This document shows, piece after piece, positions 33,061-45,159 of a DNA stretch of 64,000 nucleotides. This DNA comes from Erinaceus europaeus (Eukaryota > Chordata > Mammalia > Eulipotyphla > Erinaceidae). Each line of letters opens with the position of its first letter. Position 1 is the stretch's first letter. Under the pieces are notes generated by a model. The model was not told the DNA's origin. It saw only the letters and a program-made list of their open reading frames with translations, and ran no database searches. The stretch covers positions 49,147,237-49,211,236 of the forward strand of contig NC_080185.1 in assembly GCF_950295315.1 (NCBI RefSeq). Direction: 5' to 3'. Made by a program: the position numbers and the translations under genes.

Positions 33061-34194
33061 ACACAGACATCCAAGTCTTACAATAAACATGTCGATATAT
33101 CTTAAAGCTGGAATTTATCTAATTATAAATGAGTGGAGCTCACCCATCAAAAAGCACAGAGTAGGAATCTGAACTAAGAAACATGATGCAACCAAATGTT
33201 ATCTGCAGAAGACCCACTTCAACAAACAGGACAAAAATAAGCTGAAGGAAAATTATCATAAAAGCTAATTAACTTCAAAAAAAGTGTGACAGTCATACTC
33301 ATAACTAATACAATTAATTTTGAAACAATAGAAGCAATAACATATACACTACATATACTCAGGTAATGAGTCAATTAAAATGACCTCACAAGAATTAACA
33401 CCTATGCTCCAAATAAATGAGCAGCAAAACATGTAAACCAGTTACTGAGACTCCTGAGGAAGTACACCAGTAGCAATACAATAATAGCAGATTTTAACTC
33501 TCCACTCTCTCAGTCAGACAGTTCAACATAAAATGAATAAGGAAACAAAAAAATTAAATTAAGAAATGAATAGGTAGACCCAGCAGTTACCAGAACTCTA
33601 CCCCAAGAAAGCAGAATATATATCCTTCTCCAGTTCACATGGAACAGTCTCACAGGTAGACCATATGCTAGGCCTCAAAGACAACATCAATAAATTCAAG
33701 AGAATTAAAATCATTCCAAGCATCTTCTCAGACCACAGTGTACTTAAACTAACATTTAATAACAAACAGAAAGCTAGAGCAAAGCCGTAAATATGGAAAC
33801 TCAGAAATATACTGTTTAGTAAATACTGGGTCAAAGATGAAATTAAAATGTTCCTGAACATAAATAAAAATAAGATACAAGCTATCAGAATATTTGGGAC
33901 ATAGCTAAAACAGTACTAAGAAGAAAAATCATGACAGTACAGGTACATAACAGGAAACAAGAAGACAACTCAAATAACCTGACTCTGCACCTGAAATATT
34001 TAGCAAAAGAAGCAAAGAAAACACAAGGCAATCAGAAGGAATAAAATAGCAAGTATTAAAGCAGAAATAAGCAACATTGAAAACAAGCAGACAATACAAA
34101 AGAACAACAAAGCTAATAAAGTTGCTTCTTTGAAAAGGTACACTAAATTTTCAAGTCCCTGACCAAACTTACAAAAAAAAAAAAAAAAGACAGA

Positions 34195-34310
34195 GGCTCC
34201 AAATGAAATACCATATCTACTATTTACATAGCAAGCTCTCAAGCAAGAGATGCTACAGGTCCCAGGATCAATCCCTGACACTGCCAACGATATTAAACAT
34301 GAAATAAAAA
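34195..34310 (+). mobile_element. Degraded ERI-2-like SINE
   Basis: A B-box-like ggatcaatccctgacactgcca follows a diverged head inside L1 ORF2. An A-rich tail follows. Identification rests mostly on the B-box neighbourhood. Confidence 0.45.
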
Positions 34311-35694
34311 AGAAAAACACAAATAAATTATATTGTAAATTAAAAAGGAAAGATCACAAAGACACAGTAAAAATTCAGTGTCTGAAGCTTCTCTGAACAA
34401 GTATATGCTACAAAACTAAAGAACCTAGGGAAAGGTGAATAAATTCTGTATAAGTACTGCGTGCTAACCAATTATGCCATTGGAACTACAAAGAAATTTT
34501 TAGAAGCATACAACTTACTTAGACTAAGCCAAATGGAACAGAAAGCATGCATAAACAAACAAATAAATTGAAAGAATAATAATAAATAAAACCCCTCTCA
34601 ATAGCAAAAATTTCAGGCCCAGATGGTTTTAAAAGTGAATTCTATAAAACATTTAAGGAAGAGCTAATACTTGTATTTTTTAAGCTCCTCCAAAATATCA
34701 AAGATACATAAGTATTCTCTAACACCTTCCACAGAGTAAATATCACTCTCTTATCAAAATAAGATATAAAAAAGAAAACCATAGACCAATATCACTGATG
34801 AACATAGATATTTAATAAAATTCTAACAAATATAGCAGAACATTTAAAGATGGCATATCATAACCAAGTATCACTTGTCCTAGGGATGCAGGTTGGTTCA
34901 ATATATGTAAAAAATAAATAATTTGATTCACCACATTAACAAATACAAAACTAAAAAAGTACATCTATTTAAATAGATGCATAGAATGCTTTTGGTAAGA
35001 TTCAATATCCTTACATGATCAAAGCATTAAAAAGAGTGGAGACAGATGGGGAATTAATTTATCCGAACCTATATATAATATTTTTAAAGCTAATGACATC
35101 CTTAATGGTGAGAAACTGAACATTTTACCTTTTACATCATGTACAAGACTGGACTGCCCAATGTAAGTGCTACTATTCAGTATAATCTTGTAAGCCCTAG
35201 CTAGAGTGATGGAGTAAGAGAAAGAAATTAAAGGGATACTGATAGGAAAAGTACTAAAAATGTTACTATTTGTATAGATGGAAGATTACAAAATCTATAT
35301 AGAAAAAGAAGTGAAATTCCTCCATGGGAACCCTAAATTAGAAGAAGAAATCTAGAAATCAATATTTTTACTATAGCTGAAAAACAATCAGGTATCTATA
35401 AATAAGTCTAACAAAGGTGGTGAAAGATTCGTACACCACAAATTATTAATCACTACTCAAGGAAATAGGAAGAGGTATAAAGAAAATGAAAGATATCCTA
35501 TACTCTATAGGATGACCATTGTATCCAGATCTATATACAGATGTAATGTCATCCCCATAAAGGTCCCAACAATTTTTTAAGAAAGTGAAACAAAAGATAC
35601 AACAGTATATCTAGAGCCAGACAATTTCTAGTATTGCCAAATCAATCTTAGAAAAAACAGAACATTATGGGAGGCATAATACTGTCTGGTCTCA

Positions 35695-36235
35695 ATTTAT
35701 AGTACAGAGATATTTGTCAATGTCCATGTTCAGTGGGGAAGCAATTACAGAAGCCAGACCTTCCACCTTCTGCACTCCGTAATGACCCTGGGTCCATACT
35801 TCCAGAGGGTTAAAGAATAGGAAAACTGGGAGTAGGTAGTGGCAGGAGTGGGTTAAGCACACGTGGTGCCAAGCACAAGGACCTGCTTAAGGATCCAGGT
35901 TGGAGCCCTTGGCTCCCTACCTGCAGAGGAGTCGCTTCACAAGCAGTGAAGCAGGCCTGCAGGTGTCTGTCTTTCTCTCCTCCTTTCTTTCTTCCCCTCC
36001 TCTATCCATTTCTCTCTATCCTATCTAACAACAACGCTATCAATAACCACAACAATGTTAAACAACAAGGGCAACAAAAGCATAAATAAATAAATAAATA
36101 AATATAAAAAAGAATAAGAAAACTATCAGGGGATGGGATGGGATAAGGAATTCTGGTAGTGGGAATTATACCCCTCTTATCCTATGGTCTTGTCAGTGTT
36201 TCCATTTTATAAATTAAAAAAAAATTAATTTAAAT
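35695..36235 (+). mobile_element. L1 3'UTR inserted in old L1, holding ERI-1 SINE
   Basis: The distal 3'UTR of the younger L1 (ccatgttcagtggggaagcaat ... cagtgtttccattttat, A-rich end) interrupts old ORF2. An ERI-1 SINE (+) at 35829-36109 splits it in turn. The SINE is flanked by aagaataggaaaact (35814-35828) and aagaataagaaaact (36110-36124), a 15-bp target-site duplication with one mismatch. Confidence 0.85.
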
Positions 36236-36324
36236 TAAAAAATGCCAGCTGCTGGAATCAAATTAGACACATATACCAGTGGACTGAATTTCAAAAACAG
36301 AACACTGCATATCCATAGAAAACT

Positions 36325-36465
36325 TATTGATTGATTGATTGATTGATTGATCTTTAACAGAGCATTGTTCTGGCTTATGGTGGTGCAGGGGATTGAACCT
36401 GGAACTTTGGAGTCTCAGGAATGAGAATCTTTTTGTATAACCACTATACTATCTATCCCCCACTA
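36325..36465 (-). mobile_element. ERI-2-like SINE with (TTGA)n tail
   Basis: Reverse complement of the SINE type at 1598 and 27150: gcttatggtggtgcaggggattgaacc holds the inverted B-box, and cactatactatctatccccc is the head. The left end is (TTGA)6. Confidence 0.85.
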
Positions 36466-36700
36466 GACAATTTTTACAACAGGACCCAAACTAGTGAAAG
36501 GGGGGTCTCTTTAACAAATGGTGTTAGAAAAATTGGGTGGAAACATGTAAAGCCACCTTCAAATGGATCAAAGACATAGTCATCAGACGCAAAACTATCA
36601 AATGCATAGGAGAAATCAATAACAGAACACTTCACAACCTATCCTTTGGAAATATTATGAAAGATTTGTGTCCATCAGCAATGAAAAAAATAAATCACTG

Positions 36701-37075
36701 TTTTTTTTTTCTTAAATGTGTTGTTATAACCTGCAGGGCTGGGATATGAATCCTGGTCATTGTTTATTCAGGACTCAATACAAAGGGGCAAGGATGTCAT
36801 ATTGGCACCGACCCATAACCCTGCTTTCTTTCTTCCTTTCTTCCTTGAATCCTTCCTTCCTTCCTTTTTTTTTTTTTTATTTTTTCTTCTTAAGTGAATT
36901 GTTATAACCTGCAGGGCTGGGATATGAATCCTGGTCCCATTGTTTATTCAGGACCCAATACAAAGGGGCAAGGATGTCATATTGGCACCTACCCCTAACC
37001 TTGCTTTCTTTCTTCCTTTATTCCTCCATTCCTTACTCCTTATTTTTTAAATTTTTTCTTCTTAAATGAGTTCTT
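36701..37075 (-). mobile_element. Dimeric retroposon of unknown family, with TSD
   Basis: Two tandem units of about 175 bp (each with gttataacctgcagggctggg and caatacaaaggggcaaggatg) and the start of a third lie between perfect 16-bp duplications aaaaaataaatcactg (36685-36700 and 37076-37091). A T10 run at the left shows the element is on the - strand with a poly-A end. A GGAA-rich/A-rich spacer separates the units. The host L1 reads on at both sides. The units do not match the ERI SINEs. A ggattcatatccc word is at best a weak B-box. Confidence 0.75.
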
Positions 37076-37670
37076 AAAAAATAAATCACTGAATATATCT
37101 GACTGAAAAGCTTCTGTAATGCAAAGGTAGCCTTTAACAAAACCGAAAGAAACCATATAGCATGCGTGTAGATCTTTATATGACATACATCAGATAAAGA
37201 GCTAATAACCAAAATATACAAACAATTCAGTAATTCAGAAAAACAAAACACACTAAAAAATAGGAAGAGGACAAATATAGAACATGAAGAGATCCACAGT
37301 GCCAGCACATGTATACGAAAAAGTGCTTAAAGGCACTAATTATGAAAACATACATATAAATGCAACTATGAGATACCACTTTAGACTTGAGATAATGTAT
37401 TACATTGAAAAGAAACCCTTCTACACTGCTCATGGGGATATGAACTGGTCAAATCCTAGTGGAAAAATGTCTGAAGATATCCATGAACAAAAGAAATGGA
37501 TCTAATGTAAGACTCAGCAACTTCTCTCCTAGGGATCTATCCAAAAGAAACAGAAACAGGTATCTAAAGATACCTATGTACCCAGATTTTCACAGCAGTA
37601 TAATATAATTAGCCAAAACTTGAAAGAAGCGCAGGTATCCAAGGACAGATGAGTAGCTAAGAAAATTGTG

Positions 37671-37689
37671 ACACACACACACACACACA

Positions 37690-37730
<41 letters not shown>
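37671..37730. repeat. (CA)n-(TG)n self-complementary microsatellite
   Basis: About 22 bases of (AC)n switch directly to about 36 bases of (GT)n, so the tract can fold on itself as a hairpin. It lies inside the old L1 ORF2. Confidence 0.95.
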
Positions 37731-37797
37731 TATTTAGCTTTTAAAAACAATGATGTCATCTCCTTTGACTCATATTGGATGAAACATGAAGGTATTA

Positions 37798-38005
37798 GGG
37801 CTTGGTGGTGGCGCACCTGGTTGAGTGCACATGTTACAATGCACAAGGACCCAGCTTCAAGTCCCCGGTCCTCACCTGCAGGGGGAAAGCTTCAAGAGTG
37901 GTGAAGCAGTCCTGCAGATGTCTCTTTGTCTCTCTTCCTCTCTATCCCCCCATTCCCTCTTGATTTCTGGCTGTCTCTATCCAATAAATAAAGATAATAA
38001 AATAT
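37798..38005 (+). mobile_element. tRNA-derived SINE (gcacctggttgag type)
   Basis: The sequence contains ggtggtggcgcacctggttgag, the cttcaagtccc B-box-like word, acctgcagggggaaagcttc and tgtctctatccaataaataaag. This is a third head type in the window, shared with 6498, 39075 (-), 55840 (-) and 56410 (-). Confidence 0.85.
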
Positions 38006-38165
38006 TTAAAGTAAGAAACTTGAAGGCATCATATTAAGTGAGATAAGCACAAAAGAGAAAGATAAATACTGAATAATCTCACAGATAAGAAAATTGTACC
38101 CATGTGTCAACAACTGTCCTATAAACCAATAACCCCACCCAATAAATTTATTTCAAGGGAAAAAA

Positions 38166-39036
38166 AGAGGAAAAAAAAAAAGGATTGCCTTGAGTCTAAA
38201 TTCAGTTGGACACAGATAAAAAAATAAAATAGAGGTATATAAAGAATTTAAGTGATACAAAAGAAAAAGTAGTATATAAGTAACTTAAAATTGATCAGTT
38301 GTATTTAATAAAGAGTGAATTTTGAAGACATAGCTGTACACTAAGCAACCTTTATAAGGTACAGGTATGACTTCAGTTGCAAAAACTAATTTTTCTTAAA
38401 AATGTAAAAATCAGTTTCGCTTGTAGAAAGAAAGCTTTCTTTACACCAAAAACTAAGTTTATGATAGGCTCTTACTGTCAAAATAAATGTGTAATGACAC
38501 CATCAACTTGTTCAAGAAACATTTGTTAACATGAGTAGTCAAACATTAAGCTGTTCTACAAATGAAATTTCTGACTAATGGTCCATTACTTACCACAACA
38601 ACTTCAGGAAAGTGCTTGCCTTCTGAGGAAATGGCATGCACACTTGACATATTATTGCTTTCTGTTCATAAGTCAAAATCTGGATGTTAGGTAACACTCC
38701 CATGCAGAACTTTTAAGTAATAACCTCCCACTGATTTCAAAGTCACCTTTATACAAAGAAAAAGAAATCATGCATTATAGGAGAAATAACTATGTTAAAA
38801 GAACAAAATATAAGACTTCTCCTAGATTTACATTTATCTATCTGCCTGAAATACAAAAGTATTGTTATAGTAACTATTTATGTATTTTGCTTGCCTTTTA
38901 AATACTATTTTTTAAATTAACATGTACATAATTTATTTAAAACCCATGTGTTCTATAATGCTTTAGATAGAAAGCATAAGTCATCTTTGCTTGTCTTCTA
39001 CCATCCCAGAGTCCTTTCTTTCCCTGTAAGAAATGG

Positions 39037-39038
<2 letters not shown>
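38166..39038. other. Unassigned sequence
   Basis: AT-rich, with no recognised gene or repeat. Confidence 0.4.
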
Positions 39039-39084
<46 letters not shown>

Positions 39085-39264
39085 GTCAGAAATTGAGAGG
39101 AGAGGAGGAGATGGAGAAGAAGAGAGACAGAAAGACACCTGCAGAACTGCTTTGGCACTTCTGATGCCTCCCCACGGCAGGTGGAGGACTAGGGTCTTGA
39201 ACCTGGCTCCTTGTGTATTGTGATATATGTGCTAATCAGGTGCACCACCACCTGGCCCCCGTTT
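39039..39264 (-). mobile_element. SINE with (TA)n at its tail
   Basis: On the - strand the head is gggggccaggtggtggtgcacc (39262), then the cctgcagg body and a (TA)n tract of about 40 bp at 39039-39080 in the tail position. It is the same head type as at 37798. Confidence 0.8.
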
Positions 39265-39477
39265 ATGTATTTTCTTTAGGAAAAAATGAGTGCCTCGTCC
39301 TCCTGTGTAGAACTCTTTTATCTACTCTCATTTTCTCACTTCACAGTTCTTGGATATATTGCAATAAGCTATAGTTAATTAAAGTTTCACCCTTTCCTTA
39401 ATAAAATTATAAATAATGAATGAATTCTACAAATTCTTTTTTTAGCTTTAAAAATATTTATTAAATGGGTATAAACT
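39265..39477. other. Unassigned sequence
   Basis: Short AT-rich interval with nothing recognised. Confidence 0.4.
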
Positions 39478-39489
39478 CCTGTTTTTTAA

Positions 39490-40829
39490 ATTTATTTTTT
39501 TATTTAAGAAAGGATAAATTGACAAATCCATAGGGTAGGAGGGGTACAACTCCACACAATTCCCACCACCCAATCTCCATATCCCACCCCTTCCCCATTA
39601 GCTTTCCCATTCTCTATCCCTCTGGGAGCATGGACCCAGGGTCATTGTGGGTTGCAGAAGGTGGAATGTCTGGCTTCTGTAATTGCTTCCCCGCTAAGCA
39701 TGGGCATTGATTGGTCAGTCCATACTCCTAGTCTGCCTCTCTCTTACACTATTAGGGTGGGTCTCTGGGGAAGCAGAGCTCCAGGCCACATTGGTGGGGT
39801 CTTAGTCCAGGGAAGCCTGGCCGGCATCCTGATGGCATCAGGAACCTGGTGACTGAAAAGAGAGTTAACGTACAAAGCTAAACAAATTATTGAGCAATCA
39901 TGGACCCAAAGCTTGGAATAGTGGAGAGGAAGTTTTAGGGGGATACTCACTGCAAACTCTAGTTTACTTCTGCTTTCAGGTATATATTTTGCAGTAGTTT
40001 ATGGATACGTGTGAACATATGCTCTCTCTCACAGAAACTGGTGTATATCTAGGTTTTGGGACTTTGTTAGAAAGTGAACCACCTGATATAGAATTAGAGA
40101 ATACTATATAAGGAAAGGTCTCACCCAAGTAATGAAGCTGAAGGGTTGTCATTCCACAAGTGAAGTCTCTGGACACAGTCTGAAGTGAAGCATGTTGAGG
40201 TGGCAATCGTTGTGTTGGTTAGGTTGTGATCGGCAGATGCAATATTATTTGATATGGATTGGGAGAGACATACGGGAAAGTGGGCCCTATCCAAAGGTTG
40301 CAGGACTGAGGGGAGTAGAGGCTGTATAGTGGATATGTGACGTTCCTGCTGTCTTAGGGTTCAAAAAGACAATGGACAGTTGTTAATGTTATCATCACAT
40401 TATTTGGTAATTGGGTTAACTTTGAAAAGTCCTTTTTTAGCGTTTGCTGTACAGTACCCAGTATCTTCTTTATAGCTGTGCTATTGGTTGCTTCTGATCT
40501 ACTTGGTCTAGGCTTTTGAGAGAGTTCACATACCAAATACACAGGCTAAATATTTAAAAGACTCAGTCTGTGTTTTAAAAAAATCGAGACATACAATTAA
40601 TTTTCCCCCTCTCATATTAATTAACTACTGATTTATATGACTACATTTTTCTAGGAGTGTACATAAACACCATTCCCACCACCAAAGGACTGTGACCCAT
40701 CCCTCCCACCCACTCCCACCCCCCACTGGCCCAGGAAGCTGCATGTATACCCCTCACCACAGGGATTTTACTTTGGTGCCCTACTTACAATTTGGTCAGT
40801 TCCTGCTTTTAGTTTCCCTTTCAGGTCTT
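39490..40829 (-). other. L1 3'UTR
   Basis: About 1.3 kb of noncoding sequence between the ORF2 end and the poly-A, in the expected place for a 3'UTR. It fixes the identity of the detached copies at 7075, 24286, 27931, 50950, 52915 and 57062 as L1 3' ends. Confidence 0.85.
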
Positions 40830-43800
40830 CTTAGTCAACTTCTTTTGACGAGTGGGATCATCCCATACTCATCTTTATCTTTCTGACTTAGCTCACTTAA
40901 CATAATTCCTTCTAACTCTGTCCAAGATGGGTCAGAGAAGGTGGGTTCATTGTTCTTAATAGCTGCATAGTATTCCATTGTTTATATATACCAGAACTTT
41001 CTCAGCCACTCATCTGTTGTCGGGCACCTGGGTTGCTTCCAGGTTTTAGCTATTATGAACTCTGCTGCTATGAACATAGGAGTACACACCTCTTTTTGGT
41101 TGGGTGTTATGGAGTCCTTGGGTATAACCCCAGGAGAGGAATTACTGGATCATATGGAAGGTCCATGTCTAGCCTTCTGAGAGTTCTCCAGATTGCTCTC
41201 CACAGAGGCTGGACCAATTTACATTCCCACCAGCAATGTAAAAGGGTTCCTCTGTCCCCACAACCTCTCCAGCATTTGTTGCTGCTGTCCTTTTTGATGT
41301 ATGCCATTGTTACAGGAGTGAGGTGGTATCTTAGTGTTATCTTAATTTGCATTTCTCTAACAATCAGTGACCTAGAGCAGTTTTTCATATGTTTGTTAGC
41401 CTTTTGGATCTCCTCTGAGGTGCATGTTTTGTTCATCTCCTCTGCTCACTTTTGGTTGGGGTCATTTGCTTTTTTGGTGCTAAGTTTGCTGAACTCTTTA
41501 TATATTTTGGTGATTAGTTTCTTGTCTGAAGTATGGCATGTGAAGATCTTCTCCCATTCTGTGAGGGGTATCTTTGTTTGTTTAATAGTTTTTTTGGATG
41601 TGAAGAAGCTTTTCAATTAGATATAGTCCCATTGATTTGTTTCTGTTTTAGTCTTCCTTGCAACTGGGTTTGACTCATCAAAGATGTCCTTGAGGTGTAG
41701 GTGGGCCAGTGTGTCACCAATGTTTTCTGGTCTGACATCCAGGTCTTTGATCCTTTTGGAGGTGATTATTGTTTCTGGTGAGATAAAGTGGTTCAATTTC
41801 ATTCTTATGCATGTTACAACCCAGTTTTCCCAGCACCATTTAATGAAGAGAGCCTCCTTCTTCATTTAATGCTTTGGGCCCACTTATCAAAGATTCGATG
41901 TCCATAGGTGTGGGGATTTATTTCTGGGCTTTCAATTCTGTTCCACTGGTCTGTGTGCCTATTTTTGTTCCAGTACCATGCTGTTTTGATGATAATGGCT
42001 TTATAATATAGTTTAAGTTCTGGGAGTGTGATGCCTCCATTTCTGTTTCTTTTCCACAAGATGGTTTTGGCAATTCTAGGTCTTTTCAGGTTCCAGATAA
42101 ATGATTGTATTGTTTGGTGGATCTTTGATGGGTATTGCATTAAATTTGTATATGGCTCTGGGGAGAATATTCATTTTGATGATATTTATTCTTCCAATCC
42201 ATGAGCATGGGATATCTTTCCATTTCTTGGTATCAGTTTCTATTTCCTTTAGTAGTGACTCATAGTTTTCAGTATACAAGTCTTTCACTTCTTGGGTCAG
42301 CTTTATTCCTAGGTATTTGATGGATTTTGCTGAAACAGTAAATGGGATTGATTTCTGGATGTCTTCTTCAGATTTAGTGTTTGCATAAAGAAATTCCACT
42401 GGTTTTTGTACATTGATTTTTGTAGCCTTATACCTTGCTATATTGCCTAATAACTTCCGGTCATTTTCTGCTGGATTCTTTAGGTTTTTCTATGTACACT
42501 ATCATATCATCTGCAAATAGTGAGAACTTGACTTCTTCCCTTCCAATCTGTATTCCTTTGATTTCTCTCTCTTGCCTGATTGCTATGGCAAGAACTTCCA
42601 ATAATATGTTGAAGAGTAATGGTGACAGTGGATAGCCCTGTCTAGTCCCTGATCTGAGGGGGAATGCTTTCAGCTTCTGTCCATTGAGTATGATGTTCTC
42701 TCTAGGTTTGCTATATATAGATTACACTATCTTGAGGAATTCCCCATCTATTCCCATTTTTTTGTAGAGTTTTGAGCATGAATGGTTGTTGGATTTTTTC
42801 AAAGGCTTTCTCTGCATCTATTGAGATAATCATGTGGTTTTTGGCTTTTCTTTTATTGATGTGGTAAATGACATTGATTGACTTACGGATGTTGAACCAG
42901 CCTTGCATTCCTGGGATGAATCCCACTTGGTCGTGAGGTCGTGATGAACAATCTTTTTGATGTGTTGCTGTATCCGGTTGGCCAAGATCTTGTTTAATAT
43001 TTTGGCATCTATGTTCATCAGAGATATTGTTCTGTAGTTTTCCTTTTTTGTTCTGTCCCTATCAGCTTTTGGTATCAGGGTGATGTTGGCTTCATAGAAG
43101 GTGGAAGGGAGTATTCCTGTTCCTTCAATCTTTTGGAAAAGCTTAAGAAGTATGGGTACTAACTGTTTCCTGAAAGTTTTGTAGAATTCATTTGTGAAGC
43201 CATCTGGTCTAGGACTTTTGTTGTTGGGGAGATTCTTAATAACGATTTCAATTTCTTTGTCTCTGATTGGTGCATTTAGATTTTGTAGTTCCTCTTGGTT
43301 CAGTTTTGGAGGGGCATATGTTTCTAGAAATTGTTCATTTCTTCCAGATGCACTAGCTTGGTGGCGTATAGTTCATAGAAGTTTTTCATGATTCTCTGGA
43401 TTTCTGTGGTGTCAGTTGTGATATAGCCTCCATTGTTTATAATTATTTTTTTATTTTTTTATTGAGGAATTAATGTTTTATATTCAACAGTAAGTACAGT
43501 AGTTTGTACATGTATAATATTCCCCAGTTTCCCATATAACAATATAACCCCCACTAGGTCCTCTGAATCCTTCTTGGACCTGTATTCTCCCCACCCATAT
43601 ACCTCAGAGTCTTTTAATTTGCTGTGATACGCCAATTCCAGTTCAGGTTCTACTCGTGTTTTCTTTCTGATCTTGTGTTTAATCTTTGAACTGAGAGTGA
43701 GATCATCCCATATTCATCCTTCTGTTTCTGACTTATTTCACTCGACATGACTTTTTCAAGGTCCATCCAAGATCGGCTGAAAACGGTGAAGTCACCATTT

Positions 43801-45099
43801 TTTATAGCTGAGTAGTATTCCATTGTGTATATATACCACAACTTGCTCAGCCACTCATCTGTTGTTGGACAACTGGGTTGTTTCAAGGTTTTGGCTATTA
43901 CAAATTGTGCTGCAAAGAACATATGTGTGCAATTCTATTAATTTGAATCTTCTCTCTTTTTTGTTTGGTGAGTCTGGCTAGGGGTTTGTCAATTTTATTT
44001 AATCTTTCAAAGAACCAACATTTGGCTTCATTGATCTTTTGTATGGTTCTTTTATTTTTGATGTTGTTTATTTCTGCTCGAACTTTAGTGATTTCTGTGA
44101 TTCTGGTTGCTTTAGGGTTCCTTTGTTCCTCTTCCTCTAAGTCCTTGAGATGTGCAGTAAGGTCGTTCATTTGAGCTTCTTCTTGGTGTTTAATATGTGA
44201 TTGTATGGCTATACGTTTCCCTCTCAGTACTGCTTTAGCTGTGTCCCAAATATTTTGATATGGACACATTTTTTATTTGTTTCCAGGAACATTTGAATTT
44301 CCTGCTTGAATGAGTCTCTGACCCAGTGGTTCTTAAGGAATATGTTGTTTAGGTTCCAAATTCTGTGACTTTTAATAATTGTCTGTTTGTTGTTAAATGT
44401 TAGTTTTACTCCACTGTGGTCTGAGAAGATACTTGGGATGATTTCGATGCTCTTGAATTTATTGATGTTGTCTTTGTGGCATAGCATGTGGTCTATCCTT
44501 GAGTATGTGTTATGTGGATTTGAAAAGAAGGTGTATTCCAGTTTTTTGGGGTGAAGTACTCTGAAAATGTCCAAGAGGTCTAGTCTGTCAATCTCGTCAT
44601 TTAATTTGGTTGTTTCTTTGTTGATTCTCTGCTTTGTTGATCTGTTTAAGTGTGAGAGTGGGGTGTTAAAGTCTCCCACTATTATTTTATTACTATCTAT
44701 GTATTTTTGAAGTTATTTCAGTAGGTGCTTGATGTATTTAGATGGTCCCTTATTGGGTGCATAGATGTAAATAATTGTTAAGTCTTCTTGGTTGATTGAC
44801 TCTCTAATCATTATAAAATGTCCTTGCCTATCTTTTATCACTTTAGTTAATTTAAAGTCTACTGTGTCTAAGATGAGAATGACTGTTCCTGCCCTTTTGT
44901 GGTCCGTTAGCCTGTATGATAGTTTTCCAACCTTTCACTTTAAGACTGTGTTTATCTTGTTGCGACAGATGGGATTCTTGCAAGCAGCATATGGTTGGGT
45001 TATCTTTTCTGATACATACCCCACTCTGTGCCTTTTGATGGTTGAGTTTAAGCCATTGAGATTTATTGATTTTATGGATTTAGTGTATTGTAGTGCCAT
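40830..45099 (-). pseudogene. L1 ORF2 (broken, interrupted)
   Basis: The ATG lies in the context aacaATGgcacta at 45099-45097. Endonuclease motif GDFNTPLS is near 44670, RT block [17 protein letters not shown] near 43010, [10 protein letters not shown] near 42825, the FADD-region coding sequence near 42515, and C-terminal segments [18 protein letters not shown] and [16 protein letters not shown] near 42200 and 41420. Stops and frameshifts occur throughout, and a foreign L1 3' end interrupts the frame at 43440-43945. Confidence 0.9.
43440..43945 (-). mobile_element. L1 3' end of another subfamily, nested
   Basis: The insert carries the ORF2 C-terminus (WYIYTMEYYSAIKNGDF region) and a short 3'UTR that differs from the long 3'UTR of its host, in the same orientation. 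It splits the host at caattcta. The same short 3'UTR appears at 12700-13020. This marks a second L1 lineage that was active after the host had inserted. Confidence 0.8.
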
Positions 45100-45159
45100 T
45101 GTTCAACAAATTTTTGTTTGCTCTGATATATTGCAAGTGTTATAGTTATGTTCTTGTTT

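Larger units (their letters stand above)
32201..38165 (+). mobile_element. Very old L1 with many nested insertions
   Basis: Order: ORF1 remnant (32210-32760), ORF2 remnant (33115-37800) and 3' end (38020-38165, ending cccaataaatttatttc). ORF1 words are gcaagatgttaatagat and ccagactttcaatcagattg. ORF2 words are aatagcagattttaactctccactctc (endonuclease) and catagaccaatatcactgatgaacat (RT). Stops are dense in every frame. Insertions inside are SINEs at 32785, 34195, 36325 and 37798, an L1 3'UTR at 35695, a dimeric retroposon at 36701 and a CA/TG microsatellite at 37671. Confidence 0.8.

Noticed and set aside
41033..41620. 195-codon + strand open frame
   Set aside because: It is antisense to L1 ORF2. 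Its length reflects the A-rich, T-poor coding strand of L1 and not a gene.
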